Source of the DNA: Candidatus Mediterraneibacter pullistercoris
GTDB lineage: Bacteria; Bacillota; Clostridia; Lachnospirales; Lachnospiraceae
Assembly: GCA_019116885.1 (NCBI GenBank)
Contig: DXAU01000058.1
Coordinates: 26,282 to 90,281 of the forward strand
Direction of reading: 5' to 3'
Length of the DNA: 64,000 nucleotides
The number at the start of each line of letters is the position of its first letter. Positions within the stretch are counted from its first letter, which is position 1. Positions 17,846 to 27,561 of the stretch are shown here, in pieces. The position numbers and the translations under genes were made by a program. Under the pieces are notes generated by a model. It did not search any database. It was not told the DNA's origin and worked only from the letters and a program-made list of their open reading frames with translations.

Positions 17846-19211
17846 ACCGGTAAATGAGAGGGAGATCGCGCTTGCTGTTCTTCTGGAGGTAACGGAGAAT
17901 GGCAAGTACAGTCATATCATGCTCCGGGATGTGCTCTCGAAATATCAGTATCTGGAGAAAAGGGAACGGGCGTTTATTACCCGTGTGGTCGAGGGGACGC
18001 TGGAACATATGATTGAGATCGACTATATTCTGGATCAGTTCTCAAAAGTGAAAGTAAAAAAGATGAAGCCTGTGATCCGCGGCATTTTAAGGAGCGCGGT
18101 ATATCAGATGAAATACATGGACAGTGTGCCCGACCGTGCTGTTTGCAGCGAGTCAGTGAAACTTGCGGTACGAAAAGGGTTTTCCGGGCTCAAAGGGTAT
18201 GTGAACGGAGTGCTGAGAAGTATTGCAAGAGGAGTTGACAGCGTACAATATCCGTCGGAAAAGATGGCGGAACTGTCTGTGAGATATTCCTGTCCGGAAT
18301 GGATCATAAGAATGTGGGGCAGATCCTATGACAGGAAAGTGATTGAGACAATGCTTCAGGAGTTCCAGTGTGAGAAGAGGACTCCGATCCGCTGCTGTCT
18401 GCACAGAAACGAACCGGATATACTGAAAAAGAGACTGGAGCGCGAAGGCGTGAAAGTATATCCACATCCGTATCTGCCGTATGCATTTGAGATATCCGGG
18501 TATGACCACCTGGAAGAGCTGGAGGCTTTTCAGGACGGTTCATTTACCGTACAGGATGTAAGCTCGATGCTTGTCGGGGAGATTGCAGATCCTCCCCAGG
18601 GGGCACGGGTGATCGATGTCTGTGCGGCGCCCGGCGGCAAAGCTCTCCATGCAGCGGAAAAGCTGCTCCTTAAAGGCGGCGGCTGCGGACATGTGGAAGC
18701 GCGGGATCTGACAGAGCAGAAAGCAGAGCTTATACGTGAGAATATCCGTCGGATCGGCCTTCCCAATATATCTGTGTTATGCCGGGACGCATCTGTGCCC
18801 GACGAGGCGTCGGGAGAAACTGCAGACGTGGTGATAGCAGATCTCCCCTGTTCGGGCCTTGGAGTCATGGGAAAGAAAGCGGATCTTAGATACCGTGCAT
18901 CGCAGGAGGGAATAGAGGAGCTGGCACGCCTGCAGCGAAAGATTCTGAGCTGTGTCCAGGCGTTTGTGAAGCCCGGCGGAGTGCTGCTCTACAGCACATG
19001 TACAGTAAGTCCGGTGGAGAATATGGAGAATGTTCAATGGTTCCTGGAAGAGTACCCGGAGTTTGCGCTGGATGATATTGCAGACCGCCTGTGCCCGCAG
19101 CTCAGAGAGTATGTGGCAGAGAAAGGATGCCTTCAGCTTCTGCCGGGAGTACATAAGAGCGATGGTTTTTTTATTGCCCGGCTGGTAAGAGGAAGGGGAC
19201 ATGAGAGATGA
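17838..19211 (+). CDS. rsmB: 16S rRNA m5C967 methyltransferase
   Basis: A 457-residue SAM-dependent methyltransferase. An N-terminal NusB-like RNA-binding domain (REIALAVLLEVTENGKYS) is followed by the Rossmann domain with DVCAAPGGK (SAM binding), LPCSGLG (Cys338) and YSTCTV (Cys388, the catalytic nucleophile by analogy with the E. coli enzyme). AGGAGG lies just before the ATG inside the preceding gene. The stop overlaps the rlmN start by four bases (ATGA), so translation is probably coupled. Confidence 0.94.
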   Translation: MDKPVNEREIALAVLLEVTENGKYSHIMLRDVLSKYQYLEKRERAFITRVVEGTLEHMIEIDYILDQFSKVKVKKMKPVIRGILRSAVYQMKYMDSVPDRAVCSESVKLAVRKGFSGLKGYVNGVLRSIARGVDSVQYPSEKMAELSVRYSCPEWIIRMWGRSYDRKVIETMLQEFQCEKRTPIRCCLHRNEPDILKKRLEREGVKVYPHPYLPYAFEISGYDHLEELEAFQDGSFTVQDVSSMLVGEIADPPQGARVIDVCAAPGGKALHAAEKLLLKGGGCGHVEARDLTEQKAELIRENIRRIGLPNISVLCRDASVPDEASGETADVVIADLPCSGLGVMGKKADLRYRASQEGIEELARLQRKILSCVQAFVKPGGVLLYSTCTVSPVENMENVQWFLEEYPEFALDDIADRLCPQLREYVAEKGCLQLLPGVHKSDGFFIARLVRGRGHER

Positions 19212-20260
19212 AAAAGGACATACGCTCGTATGGATATGAGGAACTGCAGACGGAACTTGAACATCTGGGCGAAAAGAAATTCCGTTCCAGGCAGATATAT
19301 GAGTGGCTGCATGTGAAGCTGGCTGATACGTTTGACGACATGACGAACCTCTCTCTGAAACTCCGGGAGCGGCTCAAAGAAGAGTATGAGATATATCCGG
19401 TAGAGATGGCGCAGCGGCAGATATCAGCTCTTGACGGGACGAATAAATTCCTGTTCCGGCTTGGCGACGGCAATATGGTGGAGAGTGTGCTTATGAAATA
19501 CAGGCACGGTATCTCTGTGTGCATCTCCTCCCAGGCCGGCTGCCGCATGGGATGCGTGTTCTGCGCTTCGACGATCGGCGGATTAACCAGAAACCTGACT
19601 GCATCAGAGATGCTCGGACAGATATACCGGATACAGAAGATCGCGGGAGAGAGGGTGTCAAATGTAGTTGTCATGGGAACCGGGGAACCTCTGGACAATT
19701 ATGATAATTTCATAAAGTTTATCCGCATTTTGACAGATGAACATGGGCTTAACATCAGCCAGAGGAATGTGACTGTGTCCACCTGCGGCATTGCCCCGCG
19801 AATCCTGGATTTGGCGGAGGAAGATCTGCATATCACTCTAGCCCTTTCCCTTCACGGCCCGACTCAGGAAAAGCGGCGCAGGCTCATGCCTATAGCCGGG
19901 AAATATGAGCTCCCGGAAGTGCTTGCTGCCTGCGATGCATACTTTGAAAAGACCGGACGCAGGGTGACATTTGAGTACAGTCTGGTACATGGCGTCAATG
20001 ACAATGATGAAGATGCGGAAGAACTCGCCGCGATATTAAAACCGCGGAACTGCCATCTGAATCTGATTCCGGTTAATCCGGTAAGAGAACGCGATTTTGT
20101 GCGTCCAAGCAGGGAAAATGCCTTGAATTTCAAAAATAAACTTGAAAAAAGCGGAATAAATGTTACTATAAGAAGAGAAATGGGCTCTGACATAGACGGA
20201 GCCTGTGGTCAGCTCAGACGCCGTCATGCGGAAAACGAGATGACAACTGAGGAGATATAA
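19208..20260 (+). CDS. rlmN: 23S rRNA A2503 / tRNA A37 C2-methyltransferase (radical SAM)
   Basis: A 350-residue radical SAM enzyme. The CxxxCxxC cluster motif is Cys112, Cys116, Cys119 in SQAGCRMGCVFCAS. The GTGEPLDNYDN stretch is characteristic, and the C-terminal Cys in GACGQL is the residue used for the covalent intermediate. It belongs to the RlmN branch rather than the resistance gene cfr, judged by its housekeeping context between rsmB and prpC and normal length. Confidence 0.95.
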   Translation: MKKDIRSYGYEELQTELEHLGEKKFRSRQIYEWLHVKLADTFDDMTNLSLKLRERLKEEYEIYPVEMAQRQISALDGTNKFLFRLGDGNMVESVLMKYRHGISVCISSQAGCRMGCVFCASTIGGLTRNLTASEMLGQIYRIQKIAGERVSNVVVMGTGEPLDNYDNFIKFIRILTDEHGLNISQRNVTVSTCGIAPRILDLAEEDLHITLALSLHGPTQEKRRRLMPIAGKYELPEVLAACDAYFEKTGRRVTFEYSLVHGVNDNDEDAEELAAILKPRNCHLNLIPVNPVRERDFVRPSRENALNFKNKLEKSGINVTIRREMGSDIDGACGQLRRRHAENEMTTEEI

Positions 20261-20270
20261 GGAGACGGAT

Positions 20271-21014
20271 ATGAGGACATTTTCAATTACCGACGTGGGA
20301 ATGGTGCGACAAGTGAATCAGGATTATGTCTATACGACAGATAAGCCTCTCGGTATCCTTCAGAATCTCTTCATAGTCGCAGACGGGATGGGAGGACATC
20401 AGGCGGGAGATTATGCCTCGAAATATACCGTCGAAGTCCTGAAGCGGGAGCTGAAAAGAAGCGAGGGCGAGGATGTGGAGAAATGCCTCATAAACGCCAT
20501 CAAGACAGCGAACCGTGAGATCCTCAAAGAAGCGGCGCGTGATGAGCATCTCAAAGGGATGGGGACAACAGTAGTCGCCGCGACGATCATGAACCAGATG
20601 ATGTATTTTGCCAATGTGGGCGACAGCCGTCTGTATTTGATCAATCAGGGGATTCAGCAGCTCACCAAAGACCACTCTCTTGTGGAAGAAATGGTAAGGC
20701 TCGGCGGCATTAAGCCTGAAGAGGCAAAGCATCATCCGGATAAAAATATAATAACAAGAGCGATCGGCGCAAAGGCAGATGTGGATGTGGATTTTTACGA
20801 GCACCGTCTGAAACGGGGAGACATCATACTGATGTGTACAGACGGACTAAGCAATATGGTCGAAGATGAGGAACTCTTCCATATTGTTCAGGGCGGCAGG
20901 GACATCGTAGAATCCGGGCAGGCTCTTATAGAGTCTGCAAAAGAAAATGGCGGTACGGACAATATAGGGGTTGTCCTGGTAGAACCGTTTGCAGATGAGG
21001 TGAGTGTATTATGA
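20271..21014 (+). CDS. prpC: PP2C-type Ser/Thr protein phosphatase
   Basis: A 247-residue manganese-dependent phosphatase that dephosphorylates targets of the adjacent PASTA kinase. PP2C metal-binding motifs are VADGMGGH (residues about 36-43), NVGDSRLYLI and the C-terminal GGTDNIGVVLV. It is soluble and has no extra domains. Its stop codon overlaps the kinase start (ATGA), the standard prpC-prkC coupling in Firmicutes. Confidence 0.95.
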   Translation: MRTFSITDVGMVRQVNQDYVYTTDKPLGILQNLFIVADGMGGHQAGDYASKYTVEVLKRELKRSEGEDVEKCLINAIKTANREILKEAARDEHLKGMGTTVVAATIMNQMMYFANVGDSRLYLINQGIQQLTKDHSLVEEMVRLGGIKPEEAKHHPDKNIITRAIGAKADVDVDFYEHRLKRGDIILMCTDGLSNMVEDEELFHIVQGGRDIVESGQALIESAKENGGTDNIGVVLVEPFADEVSVL

Positions 21015-23068
21015 TCAAAGAAGGAGTTATTTTAGGAAAAAGATATGAAATACTGGGCCGCATTGGAAGCGGCGGCATGGCGGACGTCTACAAGGGCAGG
21101 GATCTGAAGCTGAACCGGTATGTAGCGATCAAAGTGCTAAAGAGCGACTACCGTTCAGACGAAGTTTTTATTAAAAAGTTCTTGAGTGAAGCCCAGGCAG
21201 CAGCAGGACTGATGCATCCGAATGTGGTAAATGTTTACGACGTCGGTCAGGATCGCGGGCTTTATTATATGGTTATGGAGCTGGTCGAGGGAATCACATT
21301 AAAGGACTATATTGAGAAAAAGGGCAGGATATCCCCGAAAGAAACCATAAGTATCTCAATACAGATGGTTACAGGACTCCAGGCAGCCCATAACCAGCAT
21401 ATCATTCATCGTGATATCAAGCCTCAGAATATTATCATCTCTAAAGACGGCAAAGTAAAAGTGACAGATTTCGGCATCGCCCGTGCGACGACATCTACGC
21501 AGACGATCAGCACGAGTGTTATGGGTTCTGTGCACTATACGTCCCCGGAACAAGCCAGGGGAGGAGTCGTTGACCAGAAGAGTGACATCTATTCCATTGG
21601 TATTACCATGTACGAGATGGTGACAGGACATGTGCCGTTTGACGGAGACTCTACTGTCACGGTGGCGCTCAAGCATCTTCAGGAAGAGATTATAGCTCCG
21701 GGGGAAGAAGTATCTGATCTTCCGTACAGCCTGGAATGTATCATTATGAAATGTACACAGAAAAACCCGGCACTCCGTTATCACGACTGCGCGTCGCTCT
21801 TGACAGATCTTAAGCGCTCGCTCGTTGATCCCGACGGAGATTTTGTCGTTCTTGGAATGGGTGTAAGCTCAGATACTGACCGTACGGTCGTCATGTCCAC
21901 GGAAGAACTGGAACGGGTGCAGCAGCATGGATATGACGACGATGATGATGAGGACGATGACGACAGATATCAGGACAGAAGAAGGAAAAAGCAGAACGTA
22001 AATCCGGATACAAGGCGTATCATGAAAGTGCTCATGATTGTTGCCGGAGTAGTGGTTGCTCTCCTGATACTGTTCCTCGTGGCAAATGCAGCCGGATTCT
22101 TCAGCGGCCCGTCGGGACTCACTCAGAACGAGGGAGAGGAAGAGACTGTAAAAGTGCCGGACTTAAGAGGCATGACAGAAGAGGAGGCAAGAAAAGCAAT
22201 CGAGGATCTGGAACTTGGTCTTGATGTTGCCGGTGAACGGCAGCCGTCCAATCAGTATGCAGAGGGTGAGATCATGAACCAGAACCCTGCGCCGGACGAC
22301 GAGGTGGCTCCGTTTTCAACGATCGAAGTTGTTATAAGCAGCGGCGAAGAGGCGAAAATGGTACAGGTGCCGAATGTGGTCGGCAGATCGGAATCCGACG
22401 CCGAGAATACACTTCGGGCAGCGAACCTTACAGTGGTATACGGAGAGGCTGCGTTCAGTAATGAGATTGCGGAGGGGGATGTCATCTCCAGCAATCCTTC
22501 GGCAGGAACAGAGGTTGAAGAGGGGACAGAAGTAACGATCATTGTAAGTCTCGGAGAAGAGCCTGCCACCGTGCCGAATCTGGTCAATAAATCAGCGTCG
22601 GCGGCAGAATCGGCGCTCTCAGATGCCGGGCTGAATGGAAGCTCCAGTGAGGAATACAGCGATGATGTGCCGGAGGGAAGGGTTATCCGACAGAGCATTG
22701 ATGCGGGAACGGAAGTAGATCCGGGAACAACCGTAGAATATGTGGTCAGTCTGGGACCGGAGACTACCTATGTTACAGTGCCGGGACTCGGCGGCTACAC
22801 GGAGAATCAGGCGATAAGACGGCTTGAGGAAAAGGGACTCAGCGTCGGGACGATAGACTACGCTTACAGCGATACGGTCGGAGCGGGTTATGTCATCAGC
22901 CAGACAGCAAGTCCTGGAAGCTCTGTTGAAGAAGGCACGACAGTCGGTTTCACAGTCAGCCAGGGGCCGGAGCCTCAGCAGCCTCAGCAGCCGGAGACGC
23001 CCGACGAGGATACGAACGGCGGGGATTCGGAAGAAGTGAGTGAAGGCTCAGAAGGCCAGACGGAGTGA
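21011..23068 (+). CDS. prkC: PASTA-domain Ser/Thr protein kinase (PrkC/Stk1 type)
   Basis: A 685-residue membrane kinase. The cytoplasmic kinase domain has IGSGGMADVYKG, Lys41, catalytic HRD (133-135) and DFG. A juxtamembrane segment contains an unusual run of aspartates (YDDDDDEDDDDR), then basic residues and a single membrane helix at about 338-362. Outside are four PASTA repeats (about 380-650), which bind peptidoglycan fragments, and a low-complexity tail rich in Gln, Pro, Glu and Ser. It senses cell wall state and regulates growth, division and, in some relatives, germination. Confidence 0.96.
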   Translation: MIKEGVILGKRYEILGRIGSGGMADVYKGRDLKLNRYVAIKVLKSDYRSDEVFIKKFLSEAQAAAGLMHPNVVNVYDVGQDRGLYYMVMELVEGITLKDYIEKKGRISPKETISISIQMVTGLQAAHNQHIIHRDIKPQNIIISKDGKVKVTDFGIARATTSTQTISTSVMGSVHYTSPEQARGGVVDQKSDIYSIGITMYEMVTGHVPFDGDSTVTVALKHLQEEIIAPGEEVSDLPYSLECIIMKCTQKNPALRYHDCASLLTDLKRSLVDPDGDFVVLGMGVSSDTDRTVVMSTEELERVQQHGYDDDDDEDDDDRYQDRRRKKQNVNPDTRRIMKVLMIVAGVVVALLILFLVANAAGFFSGPSGLTQNEGEEETVKVPDLRGMTEEEARKAIEDLELGLDVAGERQPSNQYAEGEIMNQNPAPDDEVAPFSTIEVVISSGEEAKMVQVPNVVGRSESDAENTLRAANLTVVYGEAAFSNEIAEGDVISSNPSAGTEVEEGTEVTIIVSLGEEPATVPNLVNKSASAAESALSDAGLNGSSSEEYSDDVPEGRVIRQSIDAGTEVDPGTTVEYVVSLGPETTYVTVPGLGGYTENQAIRRLEEKGLSVGTIDYAYSDTVGAGYVISQTASPGSSVEEGTTVGFTVSQGPEPQQPQQPETPDEDTNGGDSEEVSEGSEGQTE

Positions 23069-23089
23069 CCGCAGGAAAGTTATTAATAT

Positions 23090-23968
23090 ATGCAGGGAAA
23101 AATCGTAAAAGGAATTGCCGGATTCTACTACGTTCACGTAGCAGGATCCGGTGTTTATGAGTGTAAGGCAAAAGGGATCTTCCGAAAAGACGGGATAAAG
23201 CCTCTTGTGGGAGATGACGTCAGGATAGAGATCCTTGACGAGAAAGATATGGAAGGAAATATCATGGATATCCTTCCCCGGAAAAATGAACTGGTGCGTC
23301 CGGCGGTAGCGAATATCGATCAGGCGCTGGTTGTATTTGCGGTGGCAAAGCCGAAACCGCATCTCAATCTGCTGGACCGGTTCCTTGTCATGATGGAAAG
23401 CAAGGGCATACCTGTTGTCCTCTGCTTTAATAAGACAGATATAGGGAATGATCCGGAGATCGCAGAATTGAGCAGTATCTATGCCGGATGCGGATATCCT
23501 CTTATCTTTACAAGCGCAGAGCAGGAGATCAATATTGCGGAACTCAAAACGCTGCTGAAGGGAAAGACGACCGCGATCGCGGGTCCGTCAGGTGTCGGAA
23601 AATCTTCGCTCATTAACCTTCTCCAATCGGAAGTGCGAATGGAGACTGGGAACATCAGCCGGAAGATCGACAGGGGAAAGCATACAACGAGACATTCGGA
23701 GCTGATCGTTGCCGGAGAGGACTCCTATATCATGGATACGCCGGGGTTCAGCTCCCTCTATCTCAGTGAGATAGAGGCGGAGTCTCTTAAGCACTGTTTT
23801 CCCGAATTTGCAGAGTATGAGGGGGCATGCAGGTTTGGAGGCTGCGATCATGTTCATGAGCCTGACTGCGCAGTGAAACAGGCGGTAGAGTCAGGCAGGA
23901 TACACAGGAAAAGATATGAAGATTATCTTGCGATTTATCAGGAAATCAGAGAAAGGAAGAGGTATTAG
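23090..23968 (+). CDS. rsgA: Ribosome small-subunit biogenesis GTPase RsgA
   Basis: A 292-residue circularly permuted GTPase that helps 30S subunit maturation. An N-terminal OB fold is followed by G4 (FNKTD) before G1 (GPSGVGKS, 165-172) and G3 (DTPG), the permuted order that defines the family. The C-terminal zinc motif uses Cys247, Cys252, His254 and Cys260. Spacing to prkC is 21 bases and to rpe zero, so it belongs to the same run. Confidence 0.95.
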   Translation: MQGKIVKGIAGFYYVHVAGSGVYECKAKGIFRKDGIKPLVGDDVRIEILDEKDMEGNIMDILPRKNELVRPAVANIDQALVVFAVAKPKPHLNLLDRFLVMMESKGIPVVLCFNKTDIGNDPEIAELSSIYAGCGYPLIFTSAEQEINIAELKTLLKGKTTAIAGPSGVGKSSLINLLQSEVRMETGNISRKIDRGKHTTRHSELIVAGEDSYIMDTPGFSSLYLSEIEAESLKHCFPEFAEYEGACRFGGCDHVHEPDCAVKQAVESGRIHRKRYEDYLAIYQEIRERKRY

Positions 23969-24631
23969 ATGAAGAATATTCTGGCGCCATCCATATTATC
24001 GGCTGACTTCAGAACGCTCGGAGAGCAGATCAAAATGACAGAAAAAGCAGGAGCGCAGTATGTCCATTTCGATGTGATGGACGGGATATTTGTGCCGAGC
24101 ATTTCTTTCGGGATGCCGGTGCTCTCTTCTATCAAAGGATTGACAGGGCAGACGCTGGACGTTCATCTGATGGTGACTGAGCCGGCCCGCTATGTGGCAG
24201 AGTTTGCAAAGTGCGGAGCAGATATCATCACCGTCCATCTTGAGGCGTGTAAGGATCTGAAGAAAACACTGGAAGAGATTCACAGATGCGGGGTGCGCGC
24301 AGGAATATCGATAAGGCCGGGCACGCCGGTGAAAAGCCTCATGCCATATCTGGAAGATGCAGAAATGTTCCTTATCATGAGTGTGGAGCCAGGATTCGGC
24401 GGACAGGAATTCATCCCTGAGTCGCTGGAGCGAATCAGGACGCTCCGCGCTGCGCTGGAGAAAGATGGCATGGAAAAAGATATCGAAGTGGACGGCGGCA
24501 TCTACCACAGTAATGTGGCGGAGGTGTTAAAAGCCGGAGCGAATGTCATCGTATCCGGATCCGGCGTATATAAGGGCGATGTTTTCAGGAACACAGCGGA
24601 GTTTATGGAGATATTGAAAGATTATGAATAA
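23969..24631 (+). CDS. rpe: Ribulose-phosphate 3-epimerase
   Basis: A 220-residue TIM-barrel enzyme of the pentose phosphate pathway that interconverts ribulose 5-phosphate and xylulose 5-phosphate. Signature stretches are APSILSADF, HFDVMDGIFVPSISFG with the catalytic aspartate, VHLMVTEP, and MSVEPGFGGQ; the second catalytic aspartate is in EVDGGI. It begins immediately after the rsgA stop and overlaps thiN by eight bases, in the usual rsgA-rpe-thiN order of Firmicutes. Confidence 0.96.
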   Translation: MKNILAPSILSADFRTLGEQIKMTEKAGAQYVHFDVMDGIFVPSISFGMPVLSSIKGLTGQTLDVHLMVTEPARYVAEFAKCGADIITVHLEACKDLKKTLEEIHRCGVRAGISIRPGTPVKSLMPYLEDAEMFLIMSVEPGFGGQEFIPESLERIRTLRAALEKDGMEKDIEVDGGIYHSNVAEVLKAGANVIVSGSGVYKGDVFRNTAEFMEILKDYE

Positions 24632-25277
24632 AAGGACTGTGATCGTGAGCGGCGGGCTGCTCGAAGACGAGTTTGCCCTCCCGATATTGAGAAGTGAAGA
24701 AACAGAATTTGTGATCGGAGTGGATAAGGGACTTGAGTTCCTCCACCGCCATGAGATAAAACCGGATTACATTGTAGGCGATTTTGACAGTGTCTCAAAA
24801 GAGCTGGTCAATTATTACAGGGAGAAGGTCAATGTGCCGATCCGGGAATTTAATCCGGTGAAAGACGCATCTGACACAGAACTTGCACTAAGGCTCTGCA
24901 TCGGACTGAACCGGAAAGAGATATGGATACTCGGAGGGACGGGAAACCGGATTGACCACCTCTGGGCAAACGTTCAGTGCCTGCAGATTGCTCTGGAGGC
25001 CGGCGCAGATGCAAGGATTGTGGACAGACACAATCAGATACGCCTGATCGACAGGGAGATCACACTGAAAAAGAAAGAAGCGTTCGGGCCGTATTTCTCT
25101 CTTTTTCCGCTGGAGATGCCGGTGGATGAGCTGACTATTCGCGGAGCGAAATACCCCCTCAAAAACCATTTCCTCAAACCGACGGACAGTCTGTGCGTCA
25201 GCAATGAATTTGAAGAAGAGGAAGTGACGATCTCGTTTGTCTATGGGAAAGTCATCCTGATGGAGACGAGAGACTGA
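24624..25277 (+). CDS. thiN: Thiamine pyrophosphokinase
   Basis: A 217-residue kinase that makes thiamine pyrophosphate from thiamine and ATP. The N-terminal catalytic domain has the conserved DYIVGDFDS motif and KDASDTELAL, followed by LGGTGNRIDH; the C-terminal beta domain binds thiamine. The product is needed by PFOR encoded 3 kb downstream. Overlap with rpe supports co-expression. Confidence 0.92.
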   Translation: MNKRTVIVSGGLLEDEFALPILRSEETEFVIGVDKGLEFLHRHEIKPDYIVGDFDSVSKELVNYYREKVNVPIREFNPVKDASDTELALRLCIGLNRKEIWILGGTGNRIDHLWANVQCLQIALEAGADARIVDRHNQIRLIDREITLKKKEAFGPYFSLFPLEMPVDELTIRGAKYPLKNHFLKPTDSLCVSNEFEEEEVTISFVYGKVILMETRD

Positions 25278-25321
25278 ATAACAGAAAAGACGCAAAGATT
25301 CGATAAGGAGATAAAAAGAAT

Positions 25322-26419
25322 ATGAAGTTAGGTATTGTGGGGCTTCCCAACGTAGGAAAAAGTACATTGTTCAATTCACTGACAAAGGCAGGCGCAGAGT
25401 CGGCGAACTATCCGTTCTGCACCATTGATCCGAATGTGGGAGTAGTGACAGTGCCGGATGAGAGACTGAATGTCCTGGGAGAGATGTATCACACAAAAAA
25501 GATCATTCCGGCGGCCATAGAGTTTGTGGATATCGCGGGACTCGTAAAAGGCGCGTCCAAGGGAGAGGGACTTGGAAACCAGTTCCTTGCGAATATCCGT
25601 GAGGTGGACGCTATCGTCCACGTTGTACGCTGCTTTGAAAATACAAATATCGTCCATGTGGATGGAAGTATTGATCCGCTCCGGGACATCGAGACGATTA
25701 ACCTGGAACTGATATTCTCTGACCTTGAGGTGCTGGAGAGAAGGATTGCCAAGACAGTCAAGCTCTCGCGTAACGACAAATCTGCGGCGAAAGAGCTGGA
25801 ACTGCTAAAGCGCCTGAAGGCTCATCTGGAAGAAAATAAACTTGCAAAGAGTTTTGCTGCCGGAGATGAGGACGAGCAGGAATGGCTCGCGGGATATAAT
25901 CTCCTCACAGCGAAACCGGTGATTTTCGCAGCAAATGTCTCAGAAGAAGACCTGGCGGACGACGGGGCTTCCAATGCCGGAGTCCGGGCAGTTCGAGAGT
26001 ACGCTCAGAGAGAGGCGTGCGAGGTGTTTGTAGTATGTGCGGAGATCGAAGAGGAGATCTCGCAGCTTGATGACGATGAAAAAGAGATGTTTCTTGAAGA
26101 TCTGGGATTAAAAGAGTCCGGACTTGAGAAACTGATAAGAGCAAGTTATCATCTCCTGGGACTCATCAGCTACCTGACAGCCGGAGAACCGGAAGTGCGC
26201 GCATGGACGATCACAAAAGGGACAAAAGCTCCTCAGGCGGCGGGCAAGATCCATTCTGACTTTGAGCGCGGGTTCATCCGTGCAGAGGTTGTGAGCTATG
26301 ACGATCTTATGGCATGCGGCTCCCATGCGGCGGCAAAAGAAAAAGGTCTCATCCGCCTTGAAGGGAAAGACTATGTAGTACAGGACGGCGATATCATACT
26401 GTTCCGGTTTAATGTATAG
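25322..26419 (+). CDS. ychF: YchF/EngD family P-loop ATPase
   Basis: A 365-residue member of the Obg-related group that prefers ATP. The Walker A motif is GLPNVGKS (7-14), with [12 protein letters not shown] and [14 protein letters not shown] typical of YchF. A helical coiled domain and a C-terminal TGS domain follow. The protein associates with ribosomes and modulates oxidative-stress responses in E. coli. AAGGAG lies just upstream of the ATG; 44 bases separate it from thiN. Confidence 0.95.
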   Translation: MKLGIVGLPNVGKSTLFNSLTKAGAESANYPFCTIDPNVGVVTVPDERLNVLGEMYHTKKIIPAAIEFVDIAGLVKGASKGEGLGNQFLANIREVDAIVHVVRCFENTNIVHVDGSIDPLRDIETINLELIFSDLEVLERRIAKTVKLSRNDKSAAKELELLKRLKAHLEENKLAKSFAAGDEDEQEWLAGYNLLTAKPVIFAANVSEEDLADDGASNAGVRAVREYAQREACEVFVVCAEIEEEISQLDDDEKEMFLEDLGLKESGLEKLIRASYHLLGLISYLTAGEPEVRAWTITKGTKAPQAAGKIHSDFERGFIRAEVVSYDDLMACGSHAAAKEKGLIRLEGKDYVVQDGDIILFRFNV

Positions 26420-26424
26420 CATCA

Positions 26425-26448
26425 GTTCAGCCGGACTCATGGCTGAAC
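26425..26448 (+). other. Hairpin between ychF and lgt
   Basis: GTTCAGCC (26425-26432) and GGCTGAAC (26441-26448) form a perfect 8-base stem without a following T run, so it may be an RNA stability or attenuation element rather than a terminator. Confidence 0.35.
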
Positions 26449-26475
26449 CGGGGCGCTGAAGAAAGGGGTATTGAT

Positions 26476-27435
26476 ATGCATTACGACATTGCTTTCCCAA
26501 ATCTGGGCATATATCTGGACCATGTAGGGAAGAATATCGATATTTTCGGCTTTACGATCGCATATTATGGTATCATCATCGGGTGCGCGATACTGATCGG
26601 TTTCCTGATCGCCATGGCTGAGGCAAAGCGGACCAGGCAGAATCCGGAAGATTACCTGGATATGGGGATCATAGGTGTAATCATCGGCATAGCCGGAGCC
26701 AGGATATATTATGTAGTCTTTTCGTGGGATATGTATAAAGACAATCTTCTGGAGATCTTTAATCTCCGGGAAGGCGGACTCGCTATCTACGGCGGCGTGA
26801 TCGGCGCGGTGCTCGCTGTGTTCATATTGGCGAGAGTGAAACATCTGTCGCCTTTTCAGATACTGGATACAGTGGCTATGCCGATACTGAACGGACAGAT
26901 GCTCGGGAGATGGGGGAATTTTTTCAACCGTGAAGCCTTTGGAGAATATACGGACGGGCTCTTCGCCATGCGCCTTCCGATGGATGCTGTGAGGCCGGGA
27001 GATATTACAGAACAGATGCGGGCAAACATGGAGACGATAGGCGGGGTGGAATACATCCAGGTGAGTCCGACTTTTCTCTATGAGTCAGTGTGGTGCGCGG
27101 TTCTTTTGATCCTGCTGGTGCTGTACCGGAAGCACAAGAAATATGAGGGAGAACTGTTTCTTCTGTATATTTTCGGATATGCTCTCGGGAGAGTCTGGAT
27201 CGAGGGTCTTCGGACAGACCAGCTTCTGATACCGGGGATTGGGTTTCCGGTGTCGCAGGCGCTTGCAGGCTGCGTAGTCCTGTTTGCCGGAGCGGCGCTT
27301 CTCTATCTCAGGAAAAACCATAAACGTATGCCGCTCTTAAAGAGTGAGAAAGTATATGAACCTATGCCGGATAAGATTGAGGGGGTAAAGCCGCCCAGAA
27401 AGAAAGACAGAATATTTAAGTTTAAAGACAGATAG
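26476..27435 (+). CDS. lgt: Prolipoprotein diacylglyceryl transferase
   Basis: A 319-residue polytopic membrane enzyme that transfers diacylglycerol from phosphatidylglycerol to the lipobox cysteine of prolipoproteins. The family signature GRWGNFFNREAFGE lies mid-protein, and YGGVIGAVL and LGRVWIEGLRTDQL are also conserved. About seven membrane segments are visible. The C-terminus carries an extra basic cytoplasmic tail (PPRKKDRIFKFKD). A substrate, the lipoprotein sugar-binding protein, is encoded at 51872-53002. Confidence 0.95.
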   Translation: MHYDIAFPNLGIYLDHVGKNIDIFGFTIAYYGIIIGCAILIGFLIAMAEAKRTRQNPEDYLDMGIIGVIIGIAGARIYYVVFSWDMYKDNLLEIFNLREGGLAIYGGVIGAVLAVFILARVKHLSPFQILDTVAMPILNGQMLGRWGNFFNREAFGEYTDGLFAMRLPMDAVRPGDITEQMRANMETIGGVEYIQVSPTFLYESVWCAVLLILLVLYRKHKKYEGELFLLYIFGYALGRVWIEGLRTDQLLIPGIGFPVSQALAGCVVLFAGAALLYLRKNHKRMPLLKSEKVYEPMPDKIEGVKPPRKKDRIFKFKDR

Positions 27436-27561
27436 ACGGCAGTTCCTGCTATTGATTCTTTCCGGATTATCAGATATGTAGGGCGCATCGCTCTTGCAGC
27501 ATAAGAACTATATGATAAAGCCATAGTGTGGAATCAGAGGAAAGGGGAGGAGTAAAGAACT